The notes beneath the pieces were generated by a model. It worked only from the letters and a program-made list of their open reading frames with translations. It was not told the DNA's origin and did not search any database. From assembly GCF_002099425.1 (NCBI RefSeq), contig NW_018344253.1:1488001-1552000 (forward strand): a stretch of 64,000 nt of DNA, written 5' to 3'. The translations under genes and the position numbers were made by a program. Below are positions 51,306-64,000 of this stretch, in pieces; position 1 is the first letter of the stretch, and every line of letters begins with the position of its first letter. Source of the DNA: Phascolarctos cinereus (taxonomy: Eukaryota > Chordata > Mammalia > Diprotodontia > Phascolarctidae).

Positions 51306-52792
51306 TAATAGGAAGGAGATATATGTTTGAAGTTATAGGTCCAGAGGCGTGGCAGGTATTTGGTTGACTGGCTTTCCTTAGCCCTGTATTTTAAACTCAC
51401 TCTTTCCCTCCTTCTGAGTCATGTTCCATCTTTAATATACCCTCTGGGCCCATTTTTTTTGCTTCCGTAAATGACTGTGCTGTGAGCAGGGTTAGACATG
51501 CATTCTGATTATCCACAGAGCTCCAGATTTGGGGCCCAGTGCACGCTTCCTTTTCTAGTATTCTAATGCTTTCTCCTTGATGTGATGTGATGTGATAAAT
51601 CCTTTATATAGGAGAAGTGGAGGAGTTGTGGTTGTGCAATGAATTCCAAGTTGTACAGAGTCAGACTTCTCTACTTTCCCTCCCCCACAAATATATAGCA
51701 AGTACACATCCCAGCACGCTGTATTTTATCTCAGTTTGTGCTGCAAGAGTGTTGCATGCTGCAGCATGTTGTCTCTGTGGACTATAACTTTATATTTCAG
51801 TAAAGGTCCTAAAACTTTGGGCTCAGGGCATGTTTTAGCACATGATTTAATTTCAGTATGGTCGTTGACAGACCTCCCATTTTTTAGTCATAAGTAAACT
51901 CTCCACATGTCCAGTTCTTTTAACTTCCCTCTCCCACTATCTTTTGTCCTATGGTGAATTATAATAGAGATGACATTTTGGGAAAAAACCCTGTGTTAAA
52001 GAAATACTTTCATTTTATGGAAGTTAGATATTGTCTTTAAGTTTCTGGCTAGTTGCCAGTAGAATTTTTGAATCAGGCAGAGTTTAGACTTTGTCCCCAG
52101 TAAACTACTTGAAAAAATGTGAGATTCAGCCTTTCGGGGGTTAGGAAAAGAGTAGGAGAGTTGATAGTTTATAAGGGTAAATCTTGGTGGGAAGAGACCA
52201 TTTCTTCTGAGTTTTCACCTCTCTGTCTCAGTTCCTTTCTTTTTTCCTAGGGTTTTTAGCTGAGACTGGTAATCGCAGATCTAAGAATTTCTCAATTGTA
52301 GGGACAGGGAGGAATAGAGGAAAATGTGAATGGATGAACTCATAAAATGGAAGAGGATATCGGAATGGATTGGAAAACAGGATCCAACTACATGTTGTTT
52401 AGAAGAAACACACTTGGAGCACAAAAATTCACTTAGAGTTAAAATGAGGGGCTGGAGCAAAATCAGGTTTTTTTTTCAGCTAAAGTGAAAAAAGCAGGAG
52501 TAGCAATCATGATCTCAGATAAGACTACAGTAAATATAGAAAAGATGAAAGGATATAAGCAATGAACTTATATTGTGCCAAAAGGCACCATGGATAGCAG
52601 AACAATAGCAATCCTTAATAAAAATGCACCAAATAATATAAGCTCTAAATACTTAAAGGAAAGTTAATTGAATGAGGGGAAAAATAAATAGTAAATCTAC
52701 AGTAGTGGGGAACCTTAATGTACCCTTTTCAGGCCTTTACAAAATTTAACCAAAGGATAAATAAATGAGTTCAAGACTCAAATGCAAATTTA

Positions 52793-55375
52793 TTTATTCA
52801 TTTATTTATGTTTTAGATTTTATTAGTGTATTTTGATTTATCAATAATCACTTCCATATGCTTTTGAGTTCACAATTTTTCTCCCCCTTCCTCCCCCCCC
52901 ACCCTTCCCAAGACGGCACACAATCAGATATAGGCTCTACATTTACATTCCTATTAAACATATTTTCACATTAGTGAAATTGTAAGTAAGAATTAAAACC
53001 AATAGGAGGAACCATCAGAAAGAGGAAACAAAACTCAACAGAAGAGAAAAAAAAATGATAGTGATTCAACTTCCATAGTTCTTTCTTTGGATGTGGACAG
53101 CATTTTCCATCACGAGGCCTTTGGAGATGTCTCAGATCCTTGTAATGCTGAGAAAGGTTAAGTTTATCAATATTAGTCATCGCACAACGTGGATGTTATT
53201 GTGTACAAAGTTCTTTTGGTTCTGCTGCTCACTTCACTCAGCATCAGACCATACAAGTCTTTCCAGGTTTTTCTGAAGTCAACCTGTTCATCATTTCTTA
53301 TAGCGCAGTAGTATTCCATTGCATTCATATACCACAGCTTGCTCAGTCATTCCCCAATTGATGGGCATCCTCTCAATTTCCAGTTCTTTGCCACCACGAA
53401 AAGAGCTGCTATGAATATTTTTGTACATGTGGGTCCTTTTCCCATTTGTATGATCTCTTTGGGATATAGCCCTAAAAATGCTATTGCTGGATCAAAGGGT
53501 ATGCACATTTTTATAGCCCTTTGGGCATAGTTCCAAATTGTTCTCCATAATGGTTGGATCATTTCACAACTCCACCAACAATGTATTAGTGTTCCAATAT
53601 TCCCACATCTTCTCCAGCATTCATCATTTTCCTGTTTTGTCATGTTGGCCAATCTGATAGGTGTGATGTGGTACCTCAGAGTTGTTTTGATTTGCATTTC
53701 TCTAATCAATAATGATTTAGAGCATTTTTTCATATGACTATAGATGGCTTTAATTTCTTCATCTGAGAACTGTCTGTTCATATCCTTTGACCATTTATCA
53801 ATTGGGGAATGGCTTGTTTTTATAAATTTGTCTTAATTCTCTATATATGAAATGAGGCCTTATCAGAGAGACTGGTTGTAAAAATTCTTTCCCAATTTTC
53901 TACCTTCCTTCTAATCTTAGTTGCATTGGCTTTGTTTGTGCAAAACTTTTCAATTTAATGTAATCAAAATTATCCATTTTGCTTTTCATAATGTTCTCTA
54001 TCTCCTGTTTGGTCATGAATTCTTCTGTTCTCCATAGATCTGATAGGTAAACTATTCCTTGTTCTCCCAGTTTACTTATAGTATCAGCCTTTATATCTAA
54101 GTCATGAACCCATTTTGACTTTATTTTGGTATATGGTGTGAGATTTGGGTCTATGCCTAGTTTCTGCCATACTCTTTTCCAGTTTTCCCAGCAGTTTTTT
54201 TTCAAAGAGTGGGTTCTTATCCCAGAAGCTGGGGTCTTTGGGTTTATCAAATAATAGATTACTATAGTCATTGACTACTGTGTCTTGCATATTTAACCTA
54301 TTCCACTGATCCACCACTCTATTTCTTAGCCAGTACCAAGCAGTTTTGATGATTGCTGCTTTATAATACAATTTAAGATCTGGAATTGCTAGGCCACCTT
54401 CCCCTGCATTTCTTTTCATTAGTTCCTTTGATATTCTGGACCTTTTGTTTTCCAAATGAATCTTGTTATTATTTTTTCTAACTCTATAAAATAATTTTTG
54501 GTAGTTTGATTGGTATGGCACTGAATAAGTAAATTAGCTTAGGTAGGATTGTCATTTTTATTATATTAGCTCAGCCTACCCATGAGCAACTGATGTTTTT
54601 CCAATTATTTAGATCTGATTTTATTTGTGTGAAAAGTGTTTTGTAATTGTGTTCATAGAGTTCCTGGGTTTGTTTCGGTAGGTAGACTCCTAAATATTTT
54701 ATAATGTCTACAGTAAGTTTAATGGAATTTCTCTTTATATCTCTTGCTGTTGGGTTTGTTGGTAATATATAGAAATGCTGATGATTTATGTGGGTTTATT
54801 TTATAGCCTGCAACTTTGCTAAAGTTTTATTATTTCAAGTAGTTTTTTACTTGATTCTCTAGGATTCTCTAAGTATATCATCATGTCATCTGCAAAGAGT
54901 GATAGCTTTGTTTCTTCTTTGCCTATTCTAATGCCTTCAATTTCTTTTTCTTCTCTTATTGCTAAAGCTAATTTCCAGTACAATATTGAATAACAGTGGT
55001 GATAATGGACATCCTTGTTTCACCCCCGATCTTATTGGAAATGCTTCTAGCCTGTCCCCATTACATATAATGCTTGCTGAAGGTTTTAGATAGATGCTAC
55101 TTATTATTTTAAGGAAGAGTCCGTTTATACCTATGCTTTCTAGTGTTTTTAATAAGAATGGGTGTTGTATTTTGTCAAAAGCTCTATTGAGATGATCATG
55201 TGGTTTCTGTTGATTTTGGTGTTGATATGCTCAATTATGCTGATAGTTTTCCTAATATTGAACCAATTCTGCTTTCCTGGTATAAATCCTACCTGGTCAT
55301 AGTGTATTATTCTTGTGATAAGTTGCTGTAATCTATTTGCTAGTATTTTGTTTAAAATTTTTGCATCTATATTCA
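52793..55375 (-). mobile_element. 5'-truncated L1 (ORF2 RT to 3' UTR) nested in L1
   Basis: 2583 bp on the minus strand: RT region ([20 protein letters not shown]), middle (NAGEGGLAIPDLKLYYKAAI), ORF2 C-terminus (NRQFSDEEIKAIYSHMKKCS), 3' UTR and a TAAA-rich tail. A 15-bp duplication with one mismatch flanks it (TCAAATGCAAATTTA 52778-52792; TCAAATGAAAATTTA 55376-55390). ORF2 is broken into several frames. Confidence 0.93.
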
Positions 55376-55700
55376 TCAAATGAAAATTTAGAAAAATTAG
55401 AGATTATAGATCTCTGATGAATACTGAATGGGAATAGAAGGGAATTTACATATTTTTCAGCTGTTAATGGCCCCTTTACAAAAATTAACCATGTATTGGG
55501 GTGTAAAGATCTCATAAAAAATTGAAAAGCAAAGATATCGAATGTATCATTTATTGATTGTAATATAATAAAAATTATATTTAATAAAAAACCTTTAAAG
55601 AAAGTATTAAAAAGTAATTAGAGATTAACATAATTCTAAACTGATAGGTCAGAGAACAAATTATAGAAACAATAGAAAAATTTTATTAAAGAAAATGACA

Positions 55701-55836
55701 AGGGGCAGCTGGGTGGTGCAGTGGATTGAACACTGGCCCTGGAGTCAGAAGGACCTGAGTTCAAATTTGGCCTCAGCTGTGTGACACTGGGGAAGTCACT
55801 TAACCCGAGTTGCCTCACCAAAGAAAAGGAAAAATA
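55701..55836 (+). mobile_element. tRNA-related SINE nested in L1
   Basis: 'ggggcagctgggtggtgcag' head. A perfect 13-bp duplication AAAGAAAATGACA flanks it (55688-55700, 55837-55849). Confidence 0.94.
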
Positions 55837-57639
55837 AAAGAAAATGACAGTAGTGAAACAGTATACCAAAACTTATGGGATTACAACTAAAGCAGTGCTG
55901 AGGGGAAAATTTATATCTCTAAACACTTCTATCAACAGAGAAATCAATGAATTGAGATAACAATAAAAATGAACAATAACAAGTAAAAAAATCTCCGACT
56001 AAACAAAGTAGAAATTATAAAAATTAAAGATTAATAAAATTGAAAGGAAAAAGATAATTGAATTGATAAATAAAATTAGAAGCTACTTTAAAAAACTAAT
56101 AAAGTAGAAAACAACAAGCTAATCTGATTAAAAAAGAAAGAGAAAAAACATCAAAAATTAAAAAACAAACAGCAATTGAAGAAGTAAGGAAATTAACAGA
56201 AACTATCCCGTTTTATGCTAATAAAACTGATAATGTAGAGGAAATTAGATGAAAACTTACAAAAAAATACAAAATACCTGGATTAGCAAAAGAAGTGCTT
56301 TTTTCTATGAAACTAGAGGGGAAAAAAGCCAAAATTTATGGATTAACAGCATGGGTTTTTAAAAATTATGATTTAAATAAAGTCTAGCTGTAAATTGACT
56401 TGCCTGCACAGCTCACAAGGAACCTGGCCTTGGTTCCTTATCTTTACCTCATATCTGCTTTTCCTTCACAGTGTCCATGTCCTGCAAAATGAGATGGAAA
56501 CAGCCAGTACCTTTTGTATACTTACTAGTCTGTAGAGCACAGTTCCCAGCTAGTGTAATTTGATAATGGAGTTGGTGTGTATCTTCTTCAGTCCTTGGGT
56601 TCCTTGATTCTCCCTTGGTTGATGAAGTAGGGATGCAGTAATGTGTGCATCATATACTTAGGAGTGTTATTGGATAGATAACTATACTCATGGATGTTTG
56701 GGTGGTGAATTTCAGGGATACACCTACCCTTTTCCTCCCTCTGTTTTTAGATACGTTCACAGGTATGCTCTGGACTGAAAAAGGTTGGGAAACACTGAGA
56801 GTGCCAAGAGGTGGTTAAATAAACTATTAAGTAAACTACCATGCTTAGCAACTCTTTCAGGTGTTTGAGAAGCTTCATATGCCAGAGAAGGGGTTTAAGT
56901 TGCTCTACAGTGACATAAATGGATGGATTTCCTTCGTGTAGGTGTTTGGTAGCCCCTGAGGCATCTGTTCCCAGCCTGTGACTTGGCTCTAGTATGTCTG
57001 TGTTAAGGCACTTTGTTCCCAGAAATACTGCACCTCTTTATTGTGTAACTTCATTGTGCATACAAAACAGAATGGTTAAGGATGGAATTAGGTGGCATTG
57101 TGTGGAGAATAGAAAACTGAGAAGGAATCAGTTGACATGATTTCTGGCTTTGCTGCCTTGTTATAATGTGACCAGAACCAGGCTCCTCCCTGTCCCTTTG
57201 GAAGAATGAAGGAGAGTGTGTCTTAGGAAAGCGTTCTGATCCGTTAGAGGAATGGCGCTAAATAAGCTATAAATTCACGGGAATAGCATTAATAATAGCA
57301 ACGTTAATATTTTTTGTCCAGGGCTGAATTATGTGGTTAATTGCTTTCCTAGCCATTGGTTTTGACTTTTTTATTCTCCAGTAGTACTTGCTTTACAGGG
57401 TAAGTAGGGAAATGAAGAGGTGAAGCTTAATTAAACCTTGTTTCTTCCTTGTTATCTTCTCCTATAAGGGAATGACATTTGGATAGTAGTGAAAAGTTGA
57501 ATTATTTATCAAGCAGATTTTTGGGGTAAAGTGACCAGATTGAACCAGGATGAAAAAGCACTGCCATCTACTTCAGTGGGTTCAGTTGTCATGTCTTTGC
57601 TAATGTACTTCCAAATTCTTATGTCCTAGCCCAGTGTTT

Positions 57640-58650
57640 TTCCCAGATTCCAGCCTCATGTCTCTTATTGCCTTTTGGACAGCTCTACTAGATGTCCTGT
57701 TAGAAGCTCAAACTTAACATATCCCAAACTGAACTCATCCTTCTTTAGACACTCTTTTTATTAAAATTGACCCTCCTCAATGACTCATTTCTGTTGATGG
57801 TAGGATCCACCTCCCACTGAACTCAGCTTAAAACCTCCAAGTTCCTTCTGACCTTTTCTTTCCCTTCCCTTCATCCAGGTAGCTGTAAGGTCCTGGTGAT
57901 TCTGCCTACATGTTATTGCCCACCTTGGTTCTCTTCTTTCTGCTCTTTCCAGTATCCCAGCACAGGCTTTCATCACTTGGATCCTAGATTTAGAGTTGGA
58001 ATAGGAGGGTGTGAAAGGTCATTTAGACCACCTTACCTTATTTTACAAATTAGGAAAATAAGGCTCAGAGAGGTTAAGTGACTTGTTTAAGGTCAAACAG
58101 ATATAAGAACTTGGGTTTGAGCCTGGGTCTTTTAATTCTAAAAAAGTTGTTTTCCCACTGTACCATGGTTCCTCTTGGCTAGACTATTGTAATAGTCTAT
58201 TAACTGGTCTCCCTGCCTTGAGTCTTTCCTTTATTCAATCCATCCTTCACACAGCTACTAAAATAATTGTCATAATGCACAAATATGGCCACTTCATTTC
58301 TCTTTAGTGACTTCCTCATTGCTTATAGGATAAAATGCAGATTACTTAGGTTGGCATTAAAAGCCGTACAAAGTATGGACCACTCTTATCTTTCCAATCT
58401 TACTTTACATTCTGCATACTTAGTTCCAATTAAACTAATTATTCCCCAGTCTTATCTTACATTTTCTGTCCTGTATGCATTCACATCATTATCCTCTGTG
58501 GTTATAATGTAATCTTTGTAATCTTTACTTATCAAAATCCTTGTTTTTCCTAGACCCTGCTCAGGTGCTATGTTTTTCATGAAATCCTCCCTAATCCCCT
58601 ACAAGTAAGTGCTTTCTCCCTTCTCAAAGTTTTCCTAAAGCACTTTGTCT
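57640..58650 (+). mobile_element. Diverged L2/L3-class LINE copy, split by a MIR
   Basis: 'aaacttaacatatcccaaac', 'cacaggctttcatcacttgg', 'ttgcttataggataaaatgc' and 'gaaatcctccctaatcccct' follow L2/L3 order. Confidence 0.65.
57975..58170 (+). mobile_element. MIR nested in L2/L3 LINE
   Basis: 'ttatttt­acaaattaggaaa', 'ggctcagagaggttaagtga' and 'ctgtaccatggttcctct'. Confidence 0.7.
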
Positions 58651-58684
58651 TGATACCTCTTTTTTCCCCTATCACTTTTTTAAA

Positions 58685-58880
58685 AATAAGTTTTTATTGA
58701 TATCCTTTGTTTCTTACATCACCATAGTATTCTATGTATCTCTCTCCATGTACCTCTCAGAGAGCCATCCCATGTGACAAATAGTATTTTTTGGAGAGAA
58801 AAAAAAAAGGCAGCGCAGCTGATTGATACGTTGAAAAAGTTTGAATGCAAGTGCAGTGTGTAATACTCAGTCCCTTTCTT
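58685..58880 (-). mobile_element. Unnamed LINE 3'-end-like repeat, second copy
   Basis: 'tttttattgatatcctttgt', 'cagagagccatcccatgtga' and an A-rich middle match the copy at 36050. Confidence 0.5.
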
Positions 58881-60721
58881 CCTTGTATTTATATTTATTT
58901 GTTCAGGTCAGAACTGTGGTGTTATTCACCTTTGTATCCCTATTGTGCAGTTTGCATGTTGTATAGGTACTTAATGTTTGTTGAATTTAATTATGTTGAA
59001 ATTATTCCTCGTTTGGAGACCTAGCCTTTGGACCTTCTGATAAGAGTAGGTTGAGCTCAGTAATGACTCCTCTACTTTCTTTCCTTCTTGGTTCAGTCAG
59101 AATAACAGCAGTGGAATAGCCTCCTGTGCTGGGGGATGTGACATCATTTTTATTGGATCATTGTTATTGGAAGAGATAGAAAGGACTCCATTGGACACAG
59201 GCTGTCTGCTGAGTATAAGGCTTCTAAATCCTAGAGGCCCTTTCAGAGCCCAGGAGGCTGGCAGGACACTAACCCGTCTCCTCCTGGCATGTAGAGTGTT
59301 GTCAGACACTATCCCATTGTATTTCATTTTCCGATGCAATTCCCGTAGTCATCTTCTCAGTTCTGAGGCTGGTTCCTTCATTCTCTTTCTACTTGTCTGT
59401 CCATGTGGGAAGAGATAAGATGGACTCAGCTGGCACAGGCTAAGTAGATAGAGAGCAATGCCTGGCCATAGGTAGCTTTGCTACCAAATCCTATCACTCA
59501 AATTTTTGATTGGTGTTGCCAGAACTTTTCGAGACAGCCTGGCAGCAGTACTTATGGAGCAGGGAATGGGGAGGGCAGTCCATCTCTCTGCCAGTAATAC
59601 CCTCCTCCCTCTCTTATCTGCCCTTACTCTGTGCACCCAAAGATTATTGGGGATGGTTTGTTTTATTTTGTTTTGCTTTTCTTTTCTGTTTAAAGAAAAA
59701 GCTTTGTGCCCAGGCATAGTTTGGTTGATGAGGGTGAGGCCCAGGTAATTGTCATGCTTCCCCTGGGAGTTATTTTCTGTAGTTCTTCAAACCTGCTGAA
59801 GGGGGTGGTCTGTGTGAACCTTTTCTCTTGGGAGCATATGTGGCACATTCCCCCACAGGCAGGGGGGAGGAGATAGTTGTGGTATCCTGTAGTTTGGCAT
59901 CCCTTCTCCTCTTTTTGCAGCTCCAGAGTTGGGCTGCTCGTAAACCAAGCTGTCTGTTTATATGGAGAGCCTGGAGGGTGTCTGCCATGAGTCTGCTGCT
60001 AACAACAAGAACTGGCTGGTTTGGGAGAAGACACTAACCCCGTGAGTCTGAACCTAGCCACATAATGTGCTTCTGATGCTTTGTTAGCCAATCTCCTTCC
60101 CTGAGTCTTTACTAGAGCCTGGTTGCTTCCTGCTGTCTGATGGACCCATGCATTTATTTCTCCCTTAACCTCAGCTACTGTGCCCTGCTTACCTTGCCAG
60201 TCTCTTGCTTGGTTTTGAGAGTGAGCCCCTTTTAAGAGTTTGGAGTGGAAGTGTGTTATTTGGAGGGCTGTATCCTCTCTAGCTTGGCACTGACACCCTC
60301 CTCCTAGCTTCCCCACAGTTCCATTGTGCTTCAGGTTTCTACTCAAGGGGCATTATTAGTTGGTGTCCCAGGCTGCTCTATAGCTTCCAATTTGACTATA
60401 GGGCCTAAATATTTTCTATAGGCTACAGTGACTTCTGATTTCTGTACCTAGGAGGTAGACAGGATTAAAATGGGAAGTGGAAAGGGAATTTTCTCCTAGT
60501 CCAAATGTTTTTCTGTTATCCTAAGGCTCCTGTTATTCTTGATCTTCATTGGAAAGAATGGTGGGTTGGTGCTTCCATTACCTTTGCCTTCGTGAGAGGA
60601 GCAGTTCCAGACTTCTTCATCAAGAGAAATGTTTGGAATTAGGGAGGAGAGGTTGGAGAGAAATTTAGGTTAGGCTTTGGGGAATTTCAGGAAAGAGTAA
60701 TTAGCCCCTCAAACTGAAAGA

Positions 60722-60915
60722 CAGTGTTAGTAGAAGGAAAAGAGGACTGGATTTTGAGTGAGAAGCCCTAGGTTTGAATCTTGACTCTGTTACTTACTGT
60801 AGCTTTGTGATTTGGGGTCAGTCACTTAGGTTCACTGAAACTCTTGTCAAATGTGAGAATGAGACTAGATGTTTTCCAAGTTCACTTCCAACTCTAAATT
60901 CTTTGAAACTTGTAT
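60722..60915 (+). mobile_element. THER1-like SINE
   Basis: 'aggtttgaatcttgactctg', 'ggggtcagtcacttaggttc' and 'gactagatgttttccaagtt'. Confidence 0.7.
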
Positions 60916-63900
60916 CTAGCTTCAGTGTCTGTTTTAAATCATGACTTTGCCCTCTTGCTCTTACTATGCTTTGAGGTGGGTGGTGAGTGAAGTTTGACCT
61001 TTCTTTACGTCTGGAGGTGGGGGTGGACTTTACCCAAGTTGAGCTATAAGCAGCTACAAAGAAAGACTTAGCCAGAAGGGGGGGAGAACGCCTGGTCTTC
61101 GACTTCTACCATTCCCAGTCTGGCTCGTAGAGAGGTGAGTGAAAACTCAGGCTGGATGGGCAATTACTCGAAGTTTATCTTTTGCCAACTTAGATGAGGT
61201 ACGGAAGAAGGGAGTTTCCATATAAATGCTCAGTGTTCCTTGTGTTCTTATAAAACAATTAAAAACAGCTTTCTCTTCCTCCTGGTTGCTCTCTTTTCCT
61301 GAAGCTTCTTCCCACTCCATTCCAACCGAAAATCCTGAAACTACATATTGGAAAATGGGGAGTTTGGGACCTGATGGGCTTTGCTAAGCCTTTGTAGAAA
61401 GAGAAATTGGTTTTTATTATTGGACAGGAAACAGAAAGTAGGGTCTCAGTCAATGGAAGAATTGTGTGTGTATACTTTTCTTTGTAATTCTGGGGTTGGA
61501 AAGAAGAAGGCAGGAAGAGGGTGTGTTAGTGACTATTCTGGTTCTGTTCAAGAAAGTCAGATGGACTTGGAGCTGAGACCCCAGTCAAAAACATTTATCA
61601 CTCTACCATTTTTGGGAAAGAGAAGCTTTGTTTAGGATATGTTGGTGCAGGGTACTTTTGGTCTAGTGAACTCAGAATTCACTGTATTCAGAGTGGGTGA
61701 TTAAAGTTGGCACAGGGGGCTGAATGGTAAACAGGGGAAGCGTTTACATCGCCAGGTGTGTTACAATTTGGTCTCGAATAAAATAGGGACTACCTTTGTT
61801 CCTTTAGGTGTTTATTTAGAGCAGAAGATAAGATAGGCAGTGTTTGTGGTGTTTGCTCAGGTGGGTACTTCTAAGTAACCAGCACTGGTTCTAAGTGGCT
61901 CAGGGTTACCCTGGATCCAGACATTTCCCATCTTCTTGGGACTTCTGAGGACCTGTCACTTTAGTAAAGTCAGGCAGAGGACCAGACCAGTAGCCTGGGC
62001 AACAGGCTGAATTGGATGGTAAGGTCAGTATTAGTTGGGACAAGCCAGCTTCTACACTGATCAAGGGGATGGCCTGGGAGCCGGTTGACATCTAGCTAGT
62101 GCTCATAACACTAAACTGGTGCTCCTCCCAGACCTCACCCCCACACTGTTGGCTGCCTGCCTGCCACGCGCCCAGGATTGCTGGAGGCTTTGCTCATGCA
62201 TCTCAGGAACAGCTGCACACTTGACCTGGGGTAGGGGATGTAGGGGGGAAGGGTAGCAGGAGAAGCACTGGAAGACTGAACCTCAGGTCCACTGTGGTGG
62301 GGATAGCCAGCTGTATGGGGAATAATTATGGCTCTATGTGCCTCAGCCCAAAGATTTGCAGATTGGTAGGGTTACATGAGGATAGACATGAAAGACATCT
62401 GGCTGGGGATGGAGCCCCATCTGTGGTGAGCCCTGTTTTGCTTCTTTGATAGATGTGCCCCTTAATGTTCAGTGAGGAAGTAGGAAGGGATTGGTGGGGT
62501 AATGGGCCAGCAGCTCTGGCTTTCCTGGAATTTGGTTAGAAGCAGAGCACTGATTTTGTAGGGGGAATCTAGAAATAGTCAGACCTGCGTGGGATACAGT
62601 CTCCTTCCTCCTAGGGGACTATGTACTTGTCTGGCTTTCAAGTTACTGAAATGTCTGAGTCTCTGACTCTTTAAGGCACTAGATTCCCTTCCTATTTTCT
62701 TCATGAGATAGCACGTGGGCTCTGTGTGCCTTAGCCCAAATTTTTTTTTCTGAATGAGAATTTGAGTGAAGTTTACTCTTAAATTATGCCTGTTACCCAA
62801 AGTTATAAAGATTGTTGTGTCAGAACAGGAAATGGAACCCGGAAATCAGGATATTTCCATTTGATTGTTTTTTCTTCTGTATCATTCTGCCTGTAGTAGA
62901 GATTCAGCCTTTTTCAGGGCTGAAGAAGCTGGACTAGGGCCAGAAGGATTTCCAAAACTTGGTGTAGTTGTCAGAGTCTGGGGATGGTTTTGAATTTAAA
63001 GGGCCAAGAAAGTCAGGAATATTTAGGAGCCCCATTTTCTAATTCAAGACCAGGAAGGGGGTGGGGTGGGGACTGGGGAGACCAAGGTATTATGGGCTGA
63101 GACTGTTAAATTCCCTAGCTACAATTTGAATTTTGCTGCCCCGTCTGGTAGACAACATTAACACCCTCATATTTTCCCTGTGCCTTCAAAAGAGGTTGCT
63201 TTTTCTTTCTTTTCGGTGGCATCCTGGACATTGGGAAAGTCCATAAAGAGCCTGCCTTAAGTTGAGTCTTAGAAATAATTCTGTTGCTCAGTTACTTCTC
63301 CTCTATGTCAGGAGTAAGGGAATGCCAGGGAAGAGCCAGAGGGATGGCATTGCCCCTTACCCAATTCCTCAGTGGGCTCAGGGCAACAGGTGTGTCCTGT
63401 TTCCTAGTATGGGGGGTAATGGTGGCACAGAGACTGTAACAGATTTCTCATCTGCTCACCTTCTTGCCCAGCTGTTCTATAGGTTAGCAGTGCATGTCTA
63501 GTCCTATTTCTGATGAAAGTAGACTTTGTTCTTTGGAGGCTGATAATCGTGCCCCATGGGGGTGTAATCAGGGAGAAGGTATTTAATACAGGGCAGGCGG
63601 GAACAGGCGGCCTGTCCCAGCTGGCAGATTGCAACATGACAATTAGGTATGGTCTCATCTCTCTCCACTCCTCCCTTTACTGTCCCAGCCTATATACAAG
63701 AGGTGAAGAATGAATGTTATGCAGGAGTAGAGTAAAGGGGTGGGAAGGAGAGGGAGGAGCTTTGCATACTCTTTTTCCTGGGATTTGGAAGAGGAAAGCT
63801 CTACTGTGATAGACTTCATATGGTAGATAGATCCAGCTGTGTGTCTTTTGGCTTTTTTGTAGGAGTCCAAGATGCCTCTGGACTGATCCAGGCAGCAAGA

Positions 63901-64000
63901 GTTCTCAGGGTTTATCCCACCTTTCTTTATCAACTGTTTTTGTAGTTCAGCCTGTCATAAAACCTAGCTGTTTTCTTCCCCCCAGTATGATAGATTGAGG

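Larger units (their letters stand above)
52290..56350 (+). mobile_element. Old L1 (ORF2 endonuclease to RT start), split by other elements
   Basis: Left part 52290-52792 encodes a broken endonuclease (ISEWIGKQDPTTCCLEETHL, then KKAGVAIMISDK). It resumes at 55391 with TYFSAVNGPFTKINHVLGC and later VYQNLWDYN, the L1 ORF2 order. It is interrupted by the antisense L1 (52793-55375) and a SINE (55701-55836). Confidence 0.8.
48531..64000 (+). other. TJAP1: Presumed TJAP1 first intron(s)
   Basis: No exon encoding the TJAP1 N-terminus was recognised to the window end. 49000-50000, 50260-51050, 51350-52280, 56390-57630, 58900-60720 and 60920-64000 hold no element I can name. A non-coding exon could hide here (for example a donor GAG|gtgagt near 61133), but this is unsupported. 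Confidence 0.45.

Noticed and set aside
51048-51367. Serine/leucine-rich frames
   Set aside because: Produced by the CT-rich tract.
53347-55379. Protein-like minus-strand frames
   Set aside because: They are pieces of L1 ORF2, not host genes.
61020-61135. Possible TJAP1 non-coding exon before GAG|gtgagt
   Set aside because: A donor-like site alone is weak evidence; no acceptor or conserved frame is apparent.

Overview
The window reads as a mammalian, almost certainly marsupial, nuclear chromosome. It is dense in tRNA-related SINEs opening GGGGCAGCTAGGTGG (WSINE1/WALLSI look, judged by eye), marsupial-type L1 LINEs, old L2/MIR/THER1-like copies and RTE fragments, and it holds vertebrate multi-exon genes. 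I cannot name the species; an Australian marsupial is only a guess from the SINE type.

Three host genes lie in the order known from human 6p21.1. (1) ABCC10 (MRP7), plus strand: its last 12 coding exons lie between 7219 and 17966 and encode the second membrane domain and second nucleotide-binding domain of an ABC exporter. One NBD2 exon (16662-16808) carries one extra base compared with the expected frame. (2) DLK2, minus strand: all five coding exons (21988 down to 18484) are intact and give a 385-residue EGF-repeat membrane protein. A CpG-rich promoter lies at about 22.4-23.05 kb. (3) A CpG-island promoter at about 47.7-48.3 kb, plus strand, lies where TJAP1 should start; no TJAP1 coding exon is recognised before the window ends, so 48.5-64 kb is read as its first intron(s). 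ABCC10 and DLK2 are tail to tail, with opposite-strand poly(A) signals one base apart. DLK2 and TJAP1 are head to head, about 25 kb apart.

Layout: 1-6147 is a betaretrovirus-like (class II) endogenous retrovirus fossil, antisense inside an ABCC10 intron; its far LTR lies left of the window. 6.1-7.2 kb holds MIR and SINE copies. 7.2-18.35 kb is ABCC10 and 18.3-22.9 kb is DLK2. 23-47.6 kb is intergenic and nearly wall-to-wall retroposons, with several nested insertions, a hAT-like MITE, an unidentified poly(A)-tailed retrocopy and microsatellites. 47.7-64 kb is the TJAP1 promoter and intron, including an L1 split by a second, opposite L1.

No CRISPR, operon, rRNA or stand-alone tRNA gene is present, and I found no convincing new protein-coding system. 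The most useful observations are the ABCC10 single-base anomaly, the interlocked poly(A) signals, the unidentified 409-bp retrocopy with a perfect target duplication, a SINE flanked by an unusually long duplication, and several well-dated nests of mobile elements.
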